DNA from: Epiperipatus broadwayi
Taxonomy: Eukaryota; Onychophora; Udeonychophora; Euonychophora; Peripatidae
NCBI GenBank assembly: GCA_028023455.1
Contig: JAQFVV010012404.1
Coordinates: 14,559,000-14,622,999 of the forward strand
Length of the DNA: 64,000 nucleotides
Reading direction: 5' to 3'
The translations under genes were made by a program, and so were the position numbers. Under the pieces are notes generated by a model. It saw nothing but the letters and a program-made list of their open reading frames with translations, did not search any database and was not told the DNA's origin. Below are positions 21,249 through 33,309 of this stretch, one piece after another. Numbering within the stretch: the first letter of the stretch is position 1; the number at the start of each line of letters is the position of its first letter.

Positions 21249-21864
21249 GTAGGGAAATTTTAAAATTTTTTGAAATTGTTTCAGTTATAGAAGAAAGGGT
21301 ACTGAGATAAAAGGTAAGATTGGTTAAAAGTAAAAATTAAGAGGAAGTAAAATTGTAAAGATATTATGTTAATATTATTTGTTATTGATGAATGTGTAAT
21401 ATATAAATAATTAAAATAGAAGAAATAAATTAAATTAAATTAAAAAGTAAATTTAAAAGATAAGAATATGGAAAAATAAACGTTAATAATACATAGAAAT
21501 TTTTTTTTTAAAAAATTTTAAATAAAAGAAGTTAATTGAGTATAAGGGTGGATAAAGAAGTTTTTAGATTATAGAGATATTAAGGATCCATATTTAAGAC
21601 AATAGTTGGAGTATTTGGAATGTTGTTTTTATATTTATATTTATATGTATATTTGTGTATGTATATGTATGTGTATATATATATGTTGATATATGTATGA
21701 ATAGATATTAAATTTATATTAATTGTATATGTTTAAATGTTGTAGCTCTGATGAGGACTGCTGGACAATTGAAACTGTAAGGAAAGAAATAAAAAAAATA
21801 AATCTTATGTTAACTGCATTGTACAGTGTAAATTAAGGAGTATATGGTGTATTGTAGTATATAT
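21249..21864 (+). mobile_element. Penelope-like element, right arm 3' region (continued)
   Basis: This is complementary to 14,491-15,100 of the left arm. Shared landmarks are TTGTTTCAGTTATAGAAG, GAGGAAGTAAAATTGTAAAG, GGATCCATATTTAAGACAAT, the CTGATGA block and GTGTAAATTAAGGAG. Homology ends at about 21,864. The interior is long A/T runs without coding capacity. Confidence 0.8.
21748..21775 (+). ncRNA. Hammerhead-like half motif in PLE 3' region (right arm)
   Basis: CTGATGA, then GGACTG, a CTGG loop, ACAATT and GAAAC. Stem II is weaker than in the left-arm copy (CAGTT became CAATT). No stem I 3' strand follows, as in the left arm. It could instead be a conserved terminal hairpin of the element. 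Confidence 0.3.
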
Positions 21865-21935
21865 AATTAAGCAATGCAAATAAGAAGTGGAATAAAATTT
21901 AATATTTGGATGTGCAAGGTGATAAGAGACCAGAA

Positions 21936-22845
21936 AAATTGGTGAATAAGGAAATAAATATATATTTTTTAATTAAAATAATTATTTCTAAGTTATGAAA
22001 TATAAATTTGAATTTAGAAAAACATAACTGTCTTATACTTTAAGCATGTAAAATCAATCTTTACTTAATTTATATTATATTACCATTTATATCCTATACA
22101 CTTATATAAATATAATATATATATATATTAACAAATGACCTGATCAATCGTCATCAGTTGTGATATTTCCAAAATAATACCATAGTTCTAATGTCTATTT
22201 TTACACTACAATCTAATGATGTTTTATTATTCCAGAAAAAGTAAAATATCATGAAAAACACTAGATTCAAAACACATGTTATTAATTCTGATATTGTCCA
22301 AATATTCAAATTATTTCATTTAGCATATTAGATTTATGTTACATTATAAGAGTACAAATATTAGTTTTATCCATGATGATGCACTGTAAATATTCTTTCC
22401 TTTAACAAGTACTTTATTCTTAAAATATTACAAATGAACAGATGCTTGTTTCATCCATGACAATGCTATGGTAATTGAACCAATTTCTATCCTATGTGGA
22501 AATAACTCATTAATCTGATAGAATTTATATTGGCAAGTGAACATAATTCTTATATGATTGATGGTGCTAACATTTATATCTCATCATTGAAAAGTACATA
22601 GTATTATGTTTTTAAAACAAAGAAACATTCTGGTGGTTTTTTGAAAATGCAAAGAATTAATTTTCATTTTTTCAGTAAATTGTCACTTCACAAATCCTCA
22701 ATAAATTTGTTCAGTTAATGGATGAATACTATTGCTTTCATCCATTATTCTACTCATTTAATAATCATATATTTTTAAAAACAAATAAAAAATTATATGA
22801 AGGAACTTAGATTATCTTCTATTGAAGCCAAGTTAGAGAGAACTA
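21936..22845 (+). repeat. Direct duplicated segment, right copy
   Basis: Colinear with 11,856-12,745 (see that entry). The microsatellite of the left copy is here a (TA)n run near 22,115-22,130. An extra stretch near 22,715-22,745 is absent from the left copy. The about 70 bp between the PLE end and this copy (21,865-21,935) are not assigned. Confidence 0.75.
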
Positions 22846-23054
22846 GTTTAATCTGCTTAGTTCTATTTATAAACTTTTTTTAATTGATGCAAGAGAAACT
22901 ATAGCAATGATTTGTATTAACTCTTTGATCAATTTCAGCCAGCATCTCATAAATAAAAATTTGATTACACAATAAGAATGACAAATAAAATAAAATTTTT
23001 TATAATTTTTACATATAACAAACATTTACATTTTAAAAATACAAATAAGATTTG
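22846..23054. other. AT-rich non-coding DNA
   Basis: No feature seen. Confidence 0.5.
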
Positions 23055-23352
23055 TCAGAAGGTTTGTAATGATGGTATATTATAAGATGTTATATTGGAC
23101 TATTTCCATCATTTTATGAGTGAATGCTGAATGTATAGAAAATTTTAAACTTTATTTAAACTTTCCAAATACAAATAACTTGTTAGTAATAACACCACTC
23201 GAAACATTGGGTAATTACTAACCTGTATTGTCTATTTGTATGTTATTACTAACAAGTTGTTTGTATTTGGAAAGTTTAAATAAAGTTTAAAATTTTCTAT
23301 ACATTCAACATTCACTCATAAAATGATGGAACAGTCCAACCTATCACATCTT
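23055..23352. mobile_element. Foldback (MITE-like) element, copy 2
   Basis: Long inverted arms: TTGGACTATTTCCATCATTT on the left, with the complement ending near 23,337. The arms extend inward through TTTAAACTTTATTTAAACTT to GTTAGTAATAAC and its complement GTTATTACTAAC. About 60 bp of loop lies between. It is more complete than the relative at 5,690-5,893. It has no coding capacity. Outer ends AAGATGT and ACATCTT suggest that the inverted repeat begins there. Confidence 0.75.
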
Positions 23353-25482
23353 ACAAATAAGATTCTTTCACTCTAACATAAACTAAAACAATTTATATTA
23401 CATTCTTTCATAATACAATAAAAATATACTTGTTACACATATTTTCAATACAATATTATACAAGTAAAATAACAAACATACTTGAGACATTAAATATTTA
23501 GGCGTATTATTTGTAACCTACTATTGTGAATACCATAACGAAAATATGCATAATCAAGGAAAATAATAATTTTATCAAGACAATAAACTTTATTATTTAC
23601 ACATTCATTTTTAAAATGAAGTTAAGTCAATTCACAATTTTTACAAACTACAATTAATAATAAACATTTCTTTCTCCAATTTTATATGTTCTCATAGCAA
23701 TATAGTCTAATGCAGTCCAGGTTAATATATTCACTATTAAAATTAAACCAATAAATTTTTTTTTACAATTGACATTACACCACATATTGAAATTTATCTT
23801 AAATTTCAGTAGGTATTGTACATATGTATATAATAATGAGTTTACTCATTTATTTCAGACATGTGGCTGCAGATATTAAAATGCAATTTTCTTTAGCTAG
23901 GCTAATCCTCAATAGGTGTTTTAAATATAATATTAATTTGTAATTATTATTGCACATTGCATGTTATCATGCATTTACGTAAAGATATTTATTGAATGAT
24001 AGTTATTTATTATTAAAATTATAATACAAATAATATAAACAGTTTATTGTTTAATAATAGAAAAGTAATTTTTTTCACAATTTTATATATAATAAAAATG
24101 ATACAGTAAAAAATTACAATCATTTAGTATTCTTTCTCTGTTCTCTCAAATGGAAGCTTTTTTAAATATACATGTTAATTTGAAAAGAAAAAAAAGTTCA
24201 CTGCTTTATAATAACAAAGAAACCTGGTAAAGATTAATATTAAAATAGTAATGCAGTTAAATCTTTAGTATATATTTTAAAATTATATCTTTAAATGGTA
24301 TACAAAAAATAACTAGTTTTAATATTATCAAAATAATACATTTTGCAAGAGAATTATTAAAAATATATATTCATGCATACATATACTAAATGTCTTAAGC
24401 ATTAATCGTAACAATTAGTATTATCTATAGTTTGAAAGAATACTTAATACAATTTAACTTATTCATTAGTGAAAATATTAAACCTTACCCTTAAGATAAT
24501 CTACAGCAGAACCCACACACCTTTAGCATATAATAATATCATAACCTCATAATTTGATATCTGAAGTAACAAGCAAGTTACAGAATTATCACCATTGTAA
24601 GGATATTATTATTATGAATAAATAGCCAGAGTACATTATTAAATTGTGAAAAGTAAATGAATTCAATTAGAATGAAATTGTAATCGGTACACTATAATAA
24701 AGTGTCCTTATATTGAGTATAAACGATTCATCCCATGTACTCATATACTAATTAGTTACTTGTAAGAAAGCATATATATACTGAGATACATGGTAGAATC
24801 ACTTCAGGAACAAATTTCAAATACTGCAGGAGATGCACACTTTTTTTAATATCTGAAATAGTCATGATTATTTGACTTACAGCTTTATAAAACATTAAAG
24901 GCATACAATGAATTTACATATAATCAAATTCTATAACTGTTTGTTACATGATTCTTATAATATGATCAATGTTAGTAAGAAAGTGACTTTTATAATAAAA
25001 TTCTATATCTGTTTGTTAAATGATTCTTATAATATACTCAATATTATTAAGAAATTTGTCTTTTATTTATGTTTCAGTACAATAACAAGTATCTTCATCA
25101 AAGCGTCCATATATTTCTAAAAAATATGATCAATAAAAAAATTCTTAATATTAGATGGCAAAACCCTTATGAGTCCATAAATTCCTAAAAAATTAAAATA
25201 TTTTTGAAGCTCACATGTTGCCATCATATTTTAAAACTTTTTGAATAAATTCATCAGTACTTGCGATCTTTTTGTTTTTAAGATTCTTTGTAAATAAATA
25301 TAAAATTTAATATATTTACAATGTAGATAATATGTAATAAAATAAATTCTACAAGAATATGAAGATAATTATCAACTATTGCAGTCTAAATTTTGATATA
25401 GAATAATATTTATTATTTTGCTAAGCAAGTCCTTTGATAAGGCATATCTTTGTTAAAGTACAACTAAACTGAATATTAGCAT
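23353..25482. other. AT-rich non-coding DNA
   Basis: No gene or element is recognised. At 24,910-25,060 a segment with AAATTCTATAACTGTTTGTT and GATTCTTATAATAT is tandemly repeated with a period of about 80 bp and has diverged. The short frame over it (24,908-25,120) reflects this repeat, not a gene. Confidence 0.5.
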
Positions 25483-25635
25483 ATATTTGAAGCACTCCCC
25501 ATAGCTATATTATTTCAATTACACTCCCTTTAAATAAAGAAAGCTCGAATTGAGAACTACCTTGATAATTCAAGCTTTCTTTATTTAAAGAGGGCATATG
25601 GCTGAAATAATATAGCTATAGGACATTTCAAATAT
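25483..25635. repeat. Long inverted repeat (hairpin), MITE-like
   Basis: The left arm runs from ATATTTGAAGCACTCC through ATAGCTATATTATTTCA and TAAATAAAGAAAGCT. The right arm is its near complement, ending in GGACATTTCAAATAT, around a loop of about 16 bp. Total length is about 153 bp. No coding content. Target duplication was not resolved. Confidence 0.75.
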
Positions 25636-25689
25636 TTTATATAGATTTCAGCTAGCAGTATACATTCTGTCTATTTTATATATATTTGT

Positions 25690-25940
25690 AAACTATGTTA
25701 TATACAGAGTACATACAAATGTTTAGATACAATGATTCACTTTAATTACAATCGGCAAACTATGCAAGTTTCATCATTAGCAGTTCAGCTAATATTTGGG
25801 AAGGAATGTTATGATTTTCCTTTAGAACATGGATCTTTCCAGTGTATTGATGGCTTGACTCATGCAGGTATAGTAATGTCTATAATATTGACTATATTTA
25901 GCAGCTTTCTACTCCAAACTTGATCAAGCCTTACTTTAAT
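25690..25940 (+). repeat. Direct repeat module, left copy (unidentified)
   Basis: This shares GATACAATGATTCACTT, AACTATGCAAGT and ATCATTAGCA with 28,050-28,370. Weaker colinear similarity extends at least 150 bp further. The sequence is less A+T-biased than its surroundings. The minus strand gives short coding-like stretches with stops, but I do not recognise the family. Confidence 0.5.
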
Positions 25941-28049
25941 CTACAATAGTATGGATAATGCTTGTATTGCATTCAATATCTGAAACAATGTATCTGAATG
26001 TTTTTGTCATACAATGTTTTATTTTTCCTCTTAATAGTCAGCAATATATCGAAAGATCTCCATATTTAATGAAAATGATCAGATTCACTGATCTAGGTTC
26101 TCAATGAGCCTGTTTATGCCATGATTTTTTTTTTTTGTTATTTCATTGGTCAATTTTATTGTAAATTGAAATCATTCTTGGTCATATTATAGTGGAAAAT
26201 ATATTATTTGAAGCTTCTGCTTAATCAAGATGAGTTTGAACATTCTCTAACCACTGGAAAAGTTAGCTTTGAATTATATATTCCTTAAGATAGCCTGGTG
26301 TACATCTAGATCATTTTCTTGCTCCTTTTAGTATAATTTTATCATTTTTGGGCCTGATTTTCATCATCAGATATGTTTTCTTCACCTGGCCTGGATTCTT
26401 ATTGGGACTTGGTTTCTTCATCAGATCTGGTGAATACTTCATTGGATCTGGCTTTTTCATCAGATCTGTTTTTGTCAGTGATTTTTTATTGTTGTATAGT
26501 ATCTTATAGTCTGGCTTTTGTTGATCTTAATGTCTGTGATACAACCATTATTTGAAAATCTTTTTTTTTATGATTGTTGCTGAAACAGCATAGGACACAA
26601 GTATCTATCCATACTTCAACAATTTTATTTTTGCTTTCATAATCATACTGATTAGGTCTGAGATCTAACAGGTTTGTCCTAAGATGCAGACACAATTTAT
26701 TATCAATTATATCTAGATAGAGCTGATTTACTTGGATCACTGTATAGCCCATGTGATTGAACCTATCATGACCTAATAGGTTGCTATGCTCTCAAGCTGT
26801 AAGAAGCAAACAAACAGTTTCATTTAGAATAGTAATTTTTTAACTTTTGTTTCTTCCAAAAATAATATTGGTTGCCTTGGTAATTAGTAACCATTCCAAT
26901 GACTGCAATGCAGCAATTCCATGGTTATTGATGTATGATTAATTATATTGATTTTACTTGATTTTATTTTGTCTTTTGAATTTCTTAGAATGTTTTCTTC
27001 TTTTTTTAAATATGTTGTTACTATACTGATTCAATTACCTGTACAATGCATACCAATGGGCACATTCATTATGTAAATGTCTTGATTTGTCATATTTATA
27101 ATAAACTTTTGTGTTAGCCCACCCAGTTCATTCAGATGGTTTTTAATATTTTTAACTGTGAAGATTCCCTATTTTTGTTTTGGCCAGTTGGTTATTCATT
27201 TAACCCAGTTTTCTTTCTGACAAATTTAATACTAGAATCAATTTTCTTTAATGGATCTGGCTAACTCACTGATGACACAGAGCTACACTGAAAACTGTTC
27301 AATCAAAAGTGGTATTTGGGTCCATCAACAGCTTGACTTTAAGGCTGCAGTCTTTTAATCCACAAATAAAAATGGTCTCTCAGAGTTCCATTTAAGAAAT
27401 CCTTAATGTTGCAGTTCTATATACCTTTCTGTGTTCCGTATCAAAATCTCAACCTTTTTCTTTCTCACCCTGAATATAGAAGTTGGACCTCTGTATTGTT
27501 AGGGATTTTGGTAGAAATAAGCTGTTAGAAGAGAAATATATGGTATATTGAAATCACACTTGAAAGGATGCATAAAGGCTGACTGAGAATGTGAAATTTC
27601 CTACATTAAGGAATTGCAAATGCTTGTAAATACTGCTAATGTAAGATTTCATACAGTGAGGATCTGCACTTGCTTATAAATATTGATCATTTTAATTTCA
27701 ATTTAATTTTGTTTGCCTTAAGAAAGAAATGAAATTGATTTACATATGTTGACAATTTTCTGGATGGGCAACATCTAATTCTTCCAGATAACCAATTTTT
27801 GCATTTTTTTTTCACCATGGGGGGGGGTAGTTTTTTTTCAATTTTCTTTTCAGAAAATAAACAATAGTTAGCATATTTGGTAGCTGTTTTTTTTTTTTGT
27901 TGACATGCTTAAGCATGATAAATGATAGTATCAATTCTTTTATGTTTGGAGTGACTTGGAGTAATATTCCTAGTCATTTAAGAATAATGCTCAGTTCTAT
28001 AAATTAATATAAAGATATATACTTTATATATTTACAGTATAAAATATAT
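25941..28049. other. Unidentified mid-GC region, possibly a decayed element
   Basis: Base composition is visibly less A+T-rich than the flanks. At 26,370-26,490 a CTTCATCAGATCTGG-like block recurs three times about 40-45 bp apart. On the minus strand this gives an Asp/Glu/Ser/Lys-rich stretch with repeated RSDE-type segments. Further minus-strand frames (for example 26,504-26,752) have Cys pairs but no family signature. G and T homopolymers at 27,822 and 27,885 are notable. Stops prevent any gene call. Confidence 0.35.
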
Positions 28050-28370
28050 ACATACAATACTTTATGTATAGAGAATATGCAAACAGATACAATGATTCAC
28101 TTCAAGTAAGATCAGTGAACTATGCAAGTGTAATTATTAGTAATGCAACTAATGTTTGGCAACCTTTATATAAAATGATTCATTATTGTCAGTGAACTAT
28201 GCAAGTCTAATCATTAGCACTACAGCTATTGCATGAAAAGGAGTGCTGTGATGTCCCTCTTAAACCAATACTTTTAGCCTTCTGATCGCTTCTCTCATGT
28301 GCAAATAATGTGATGACTGTAGCTAGAAGTTTTCCATCCCTGACTTAAGCATTTGTATCACTTTTACTTG
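28050..28370 (+). repeat. Direct repeat module, right copy, with internal duplication
   Basis: Counterpart of 25,690-25,940, about 2.36 kb downstream. Within it the segment GTGAACTATGCAAGT..AATTATTAG occurs twice (near 28,120 and 28,187), so part of the module was tandemly duplicated. Confidence 0.5.
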
Positions 28371-28424
28371 GGGACAATGTAATATATGATGGTTCTCTGA
28401 TGTTGTGTGAATCTAGAAGTGCCC

Positions 28425-28585
28425 CCTTTTTTCTCTCAAATGGATCCCAACATATCACCATCTTTCACTGACCTAGCTTTTTTAACATTCACAAGTTGTC
28501 TCTTTTTTCTCTCAAATGGATCTCAATCTATGGCAAGATCACTATCTTTTACTGACCTAGCTTTCCAATTGCCCTTCTTATGTTC
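28425..28585 (+). repeat. Tandem duplication, period about 76 bp
   Basis: TTTTTTCTCTCAAATGGATC and, about 45 bp later, CACTGACCTAGCTTT (second copy TACTGACCTAGCTTT) occur twice in tandem. The small frame 28,407-28,595 is a translation of this repeat. Confidence 0.65.
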
Positions 28586-30700
28586 CCATCTATAGGACAT
28601 ATCTCGTATCTGAGGGCAAGCCTTTGCTATATCAAGTTGAGTTCATAACAGATTATGATACCATTTCTCAAGTTTGTATGTTGCTTTCAATGCATCAAAA
28701 AGAGATCTAGAATGACCATGTTTAATGAATGTAAATTTTTTCACAGTTTTAATCCACTGATCATTTTTAAGCCTTTTTATCAGTAGCTATTTATCTTTTG
28801 CCTTCAAATCTCTGTATTTGTTTTGAAATTTCACATTTAATCTGTTATTCAGATGAACAGAAAATGCACATTTCCTTTTAATTATATCATAATTAAGATA
28901 GTTGTCAATGAATGATTCATGGTTAACCCAGGAATAGATTTACTTTTGTCCAGAACATACACATTAAGAGAGTTCAGTGCTCAAGTAATATGATAGTCCT
29001 GAAGATTTCAGCAATTTTACTGTTTAATATCTGTTGAAATTTTAGTATGTAAAGTACATTCTTTTAAAATATGAACACAAATTTTCTTGTTAAAATTGAT
29101 GTCCTATACATTTTGTATATACTATAGTTAAATAGTCTATTTATTTTTAATATACTTCACAAATTCACTTACTTTTGGTAAATTTATCTAAAAAAAATCA
29201 AATATTATTTTTAAATGAAAAAAAATAATTATGCATATATTTCATTAATAATATATATATATATTTATATATATATATATATATTATTTCCATTTGAGGT
29301 GTCATCTTTAGATATTAAAGGTTGTGTGACAGTTTTCTGGATAGGTAATAATTACTCTAACTTTGTCCTCTTTTAAAAAATCAAAAGCAACAACATTCCA
29401 CATGATGAATATAAAATATTTCATCTAAATATTATTAATAATTTCATATTTTTTCAGTCATTTTACTAAAATTTACATATTTATTATACTCTCATTTACT
29501 CACATCACAGTAATATTTTTATTAATCAAGGCCATCATTTATCAGAGTGAATTTTTGAACTCAAAGGTGCATTTAAGCTGGTCTTTGCATAATTGATGTG
29601 TTTTCATATTCATTATACAATGTATATTTATAATAGCTGTTATGCATTTTCTTAACTTTATTTTAATTATTTTATTTGAATTAAATGAAACTAACTCATT
29701 TTCAAATAAAAGATGATTGTATATAAAAATTATATTAATCTGTTCATTAATTTTCCAATACTTTGTAAGATAGTGGTTGATTTATAAACTGCAATTTATT
29801 TATATATATTAACTTTGTATTTTCCCCAAGGATTCAAAGGTGAAATGGGTAATACATCTTTTTGACATATTTTCAATCTCTTGGAAATGTTTTCATATGT
29901 TATAAAAGTCAATAGCTTAATTTTTTTTTACTTTCATAGATAGTCAAATTAATCATGCAATTATTGGATGGTCAATGGTATTAGTTATTTTTTTTTTACA
30001 AAAGGTAAAATTAAAGTGGAAAACTGCTAGAGATTTCACTACCTGCCACATTATATGAATATAGATTAATCTTTAATTTTTTTCACCTTCCAAACTAGCT
30101 TAGATATCCTTTTTAATAGGCCATCAACCCAATATACTATCCAGTAATGATTAGTAAAGTAAACCTAGTTATATTTATTTATGATGTAAAATGAGAATGA
30201 AAATTCACTAAAAACTCTCTATCATATGATAATTGGAAACCCTGCAAAATAATACCTTTTTTCACTGTTTATCTAAGACAAGAGCTGTTGAAGAGATATT
30301 TGTTCTGCAGAGTATGCTTTTGAAGATTGTATTATCGACAAAAGTCAACTTTTTTCTGCAATTTTTAAATTGAAGACATCAAAGTTTTCAATTGGGATTA
30401 GTAATGCAACTTTTGAAATTCATCAACAAAATTGAGTAATAGATTCAAGAATCGTCAATAAGGAAAAATTATTGTTTTTAATTAATAAAGATTTTATTTA
30501 TTCTCACACCCTTATTTTTTAATTCTTCCAGTAATTATAAAATATAAAAATTCTAATTAGCATTAGAGTATTTTCTGTTAATTAATGTTTTCTTGATTTA
30601 CTTGCAGGATGCATTGAATGTAATCGGTTTATGATCAATTATTATAATTTAAAATAATTGTTTATATTGTTAGTGAATTTTTAAAAATTAAAAAAAAAAT
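28586..30700. other. AT-rich non-coding DNA
   Basis: No gene is recognised. A (TA)n tract lies at about 29,250-29,283. Around 29,930-30,050 a weak similarity (AAAGTGGAAAACTGCT and nearby blocks) to the tRNA-related SINE at 44.9-45.2 kb is visible. Confidence 0.45.
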
Positions 30701-30701
30701 A

Positions 30702-31078
30702 CGATATTATAATTAAGATTTTGTTTCATTCTTATGATATAACATTCCAACAAGCGTGGGCTATATAAAATTATGATTTAAAAAAAAAAAAAAGTTTTAG
30801 ACAGGCTTAGTTAAATTAAATAGCCATTCGCAGTTGATTAATAAATATATATTTCACTATTTTTAGTTAGAAAAAAAAAAAAAAGAATGAAAAAATGCTT
30901 ATACTATAAAAAACAATTAAAAATTCGATATTATAATTAACATTTTGTTTCGTTCTTGTGATTTTACATGACTTGTTTCTGGCAGCTTTCAAATTAGATA
31001 GCCACTCGCAATTGATTAATAAATAAATATCGAACTATTTTTAATTAGAGGGAAAAGTAAGAATGAAAAAAATGATTA
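30702..31078 (+). repeat. Old tandem duplication, period about 224 bp
   Basis: CGATATTATAATTAA, TTTTGTTTC.TTCTT, ATAGCCA.TCGCA.TTGATT and AATAAATA occur in the same order at 30,702 and 30,926, diverged mainly in A and T runs. Confidence 0.6.
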
Positions 31079-31807
31079 CACCATCCAATAAGCAAATGAC
31101 TAATCTATTCTTTGTTTTTAAAACAAAATACTATAAATAACATTTCTAAGTGTTGAACAATTAACTTAAGTATTATGAAATAATTTCCTAGTCAGTGAAT
31201 AAATCAGGTACTTTTTTTTTTAATTCAAAAATTATCCTATACCCAAAACAACCAAAGTTTTTTTTATTAATAATTATTTAACTTCAGCTGTTTATAAACT
31301 ACAATTACTAAGATAAGAAAAAAATACATTATCATATTGATTACTTTTATCCAATGTTTTTGAATAAAATAAAAAAAAATATCATTATCACATTGACCCC
31401 ATATCCATAGTTTGAATCCAGACCCATTAAACTTGTGGATTTTTTTTTTTTAAAAAAAACAATTTACAATTTTATTTTCATGTCGACTATATATATATAT
31501 AGTCCATTCATTCAGCCATCAAAAAAAGGGCATTTCATCTTTAGTTATTCTTAACTAGAAAGTAAATTTGGTTTGGTCCTATGAATATTATAGTCTTCAC
31601 TAATTAGAGAAGAGGCAGCTATATTTCTATAGATTCAAATCTCATAGTTAATTTTATTATTTTAATTTTAAAAAAGTCTACTTGTTTAATAAAGTGATAC
31701 CAAATAAAAGCACTGAATTCAGAAGCAATAATTCTTATATTTGTCTTTCATACGAATAACAGATTTGGACTAATTATTATTTTCAACTGATTGATGTAAT
31801 CAGTGAT
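31079..31807. other. AT-rich non-coding DNA
   Basis: No feature beyond homopolymers and a short palindromic (TA)n at 31,480-31,505. Confidence 0.5.
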
Positions 31808-32515
31808 TTATATCTTAATATTTTGTAAGATACAATATTATTAAACACATTGTTTGTGACAATGGATTCAATCACAAGTGTACATTATAATTTGACCCTA
31901 GTTAATACAGAATGGGAATGCTTACAATGTGAATGATTAAGATATTTCTTGATAAGTGTGAAACATTTTCTGAGATTCATACCGTAAGAGATAAATAGTC
32001 TAAATCTAGCAATGATTTGTTTAATCTGGGAATTATTTTACAATATATATTTTTTTTTACTTTATAATTAAAGTTTCTGTACACACTATATTAGTATATT
32101 AATTAAAAAATCTTCTTAAATCAGAAATTGTAGCTTTTTAAAATCATGTCCCATAACGATTTCTATATCTTAATATTTTTCAAAATATAGTTATTAAATT
32201 CATTGTTTGTGACAATATATTTAATCAGCAATACATATTATGATTTAATTATAGTTAATACTGAATGGGAGTGCTTACTATTTAATTGTTTAAAGATTTC
32301 TTGATAAGTGTGAACCATTTTCTGAAATTCATATCATAAGAAATGAATAATCAAAATTTATCACCAATTTGTTTAATTTGAGAATTATTGGTAGGTTTAT
32401 AATATGAATAATTTTTTATTTAGTTTATACAAAAGAATAATAGTTCTTGTACTCATTATATTAATTAAAAGATATATTTAAATCAGAAATGGTAAATTTT
32501 TAAAATCATGTTTCA
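31808..32515 (+). repeat. Old tandem duplication, period about 353 bp
   Basis: Two diverged copies, 31,808-32,160 and 32,161-32,515. Shared blocks in order are TATCTTAATATTTT, CATTGTTTGTGACAAT, GAATGGGA.TGCTTAC, TTCTTGATAAGTGTGAA, TTTGTTTAAT.TG and TTAAATCAGAAAT. No coding content. Confidence 0.7.
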
Positions 32516-33309
32516 AAGATTTTTGAATAATCACAATTTCCATAAAAAAAATAAATTTACCAATTTTATTATGATGAGAGCTGGATCAAAAATATTATTG
32601 ATGATGCCTAGCTGTTCTCTCTCTATATGTGTGTAATCACATATATTTATAATAATAAATATAATCAAATATCTAATTATGATCTCATGGAATGATGCCT
32701 AATTACTATGCTGACTAAAATGGATCCTACTTTTGTTTGCAATCTAAGTTCTTATATAGGAATTAATCTAGTCAATGTGAACTGCAAGAACAAAGTTTGG
32801 TAAACATATTAATTTATTTAAAAGGCAGATTTTTAAAATCAAACAGATTTTCTCTAAGATTTCTACTTCATGCTATATTTCTTAAATACTTATAAGTACT
32901 ACTTTTGCTTGAGACAATTAATTGGCTTCATTCCTTTTCAATTTTTTTTATTTTACCTTTTTACATTCCCTTTCAATATACATTTTATATTTTTTTCTGC
33001 TTTGAAGAACATGCATATTTGTAATTTCTCTTTGTTTTCATATTTCTTCAATAAATAATCTTTTTTTTTATTTGCTCTTTTCAATAATTCTACATTGCTT
33101 ATCTTTTTCATTTTCTTCAAGTCCATATCTCTAAAAGTCTTCAATTATTTTTTTCTGCTCATTATGAAACTAAGAGATATTTCAAATACTAGACCCAATT
33201 TCAAAGCAATATATTTATACAATGGTAACAAGTTACTATTACACAAAAATTACTAACAACTTAATGAGTTATGAAGTTTCATTAACCATATTTTATGTAT
33301 CCTTTGCTT
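32516..33309. other. AT-rich non-coding DNA
   Basis: No element is recognised. The overlapping opposite frames near 32,870-33,144 are low-complexity (Lys/Asn-rich or Phe/Leu-rich) and look like chance frames. Confidence 0.5.

Noticed and set aside
11856-22845. Long terminal repeats of a giant LTR element
   Set aside because: No TG...CA ends, primer-binding site or polypurine tract adjoin the copies, and everything between them belongs to non-LTR elements and PLEs.
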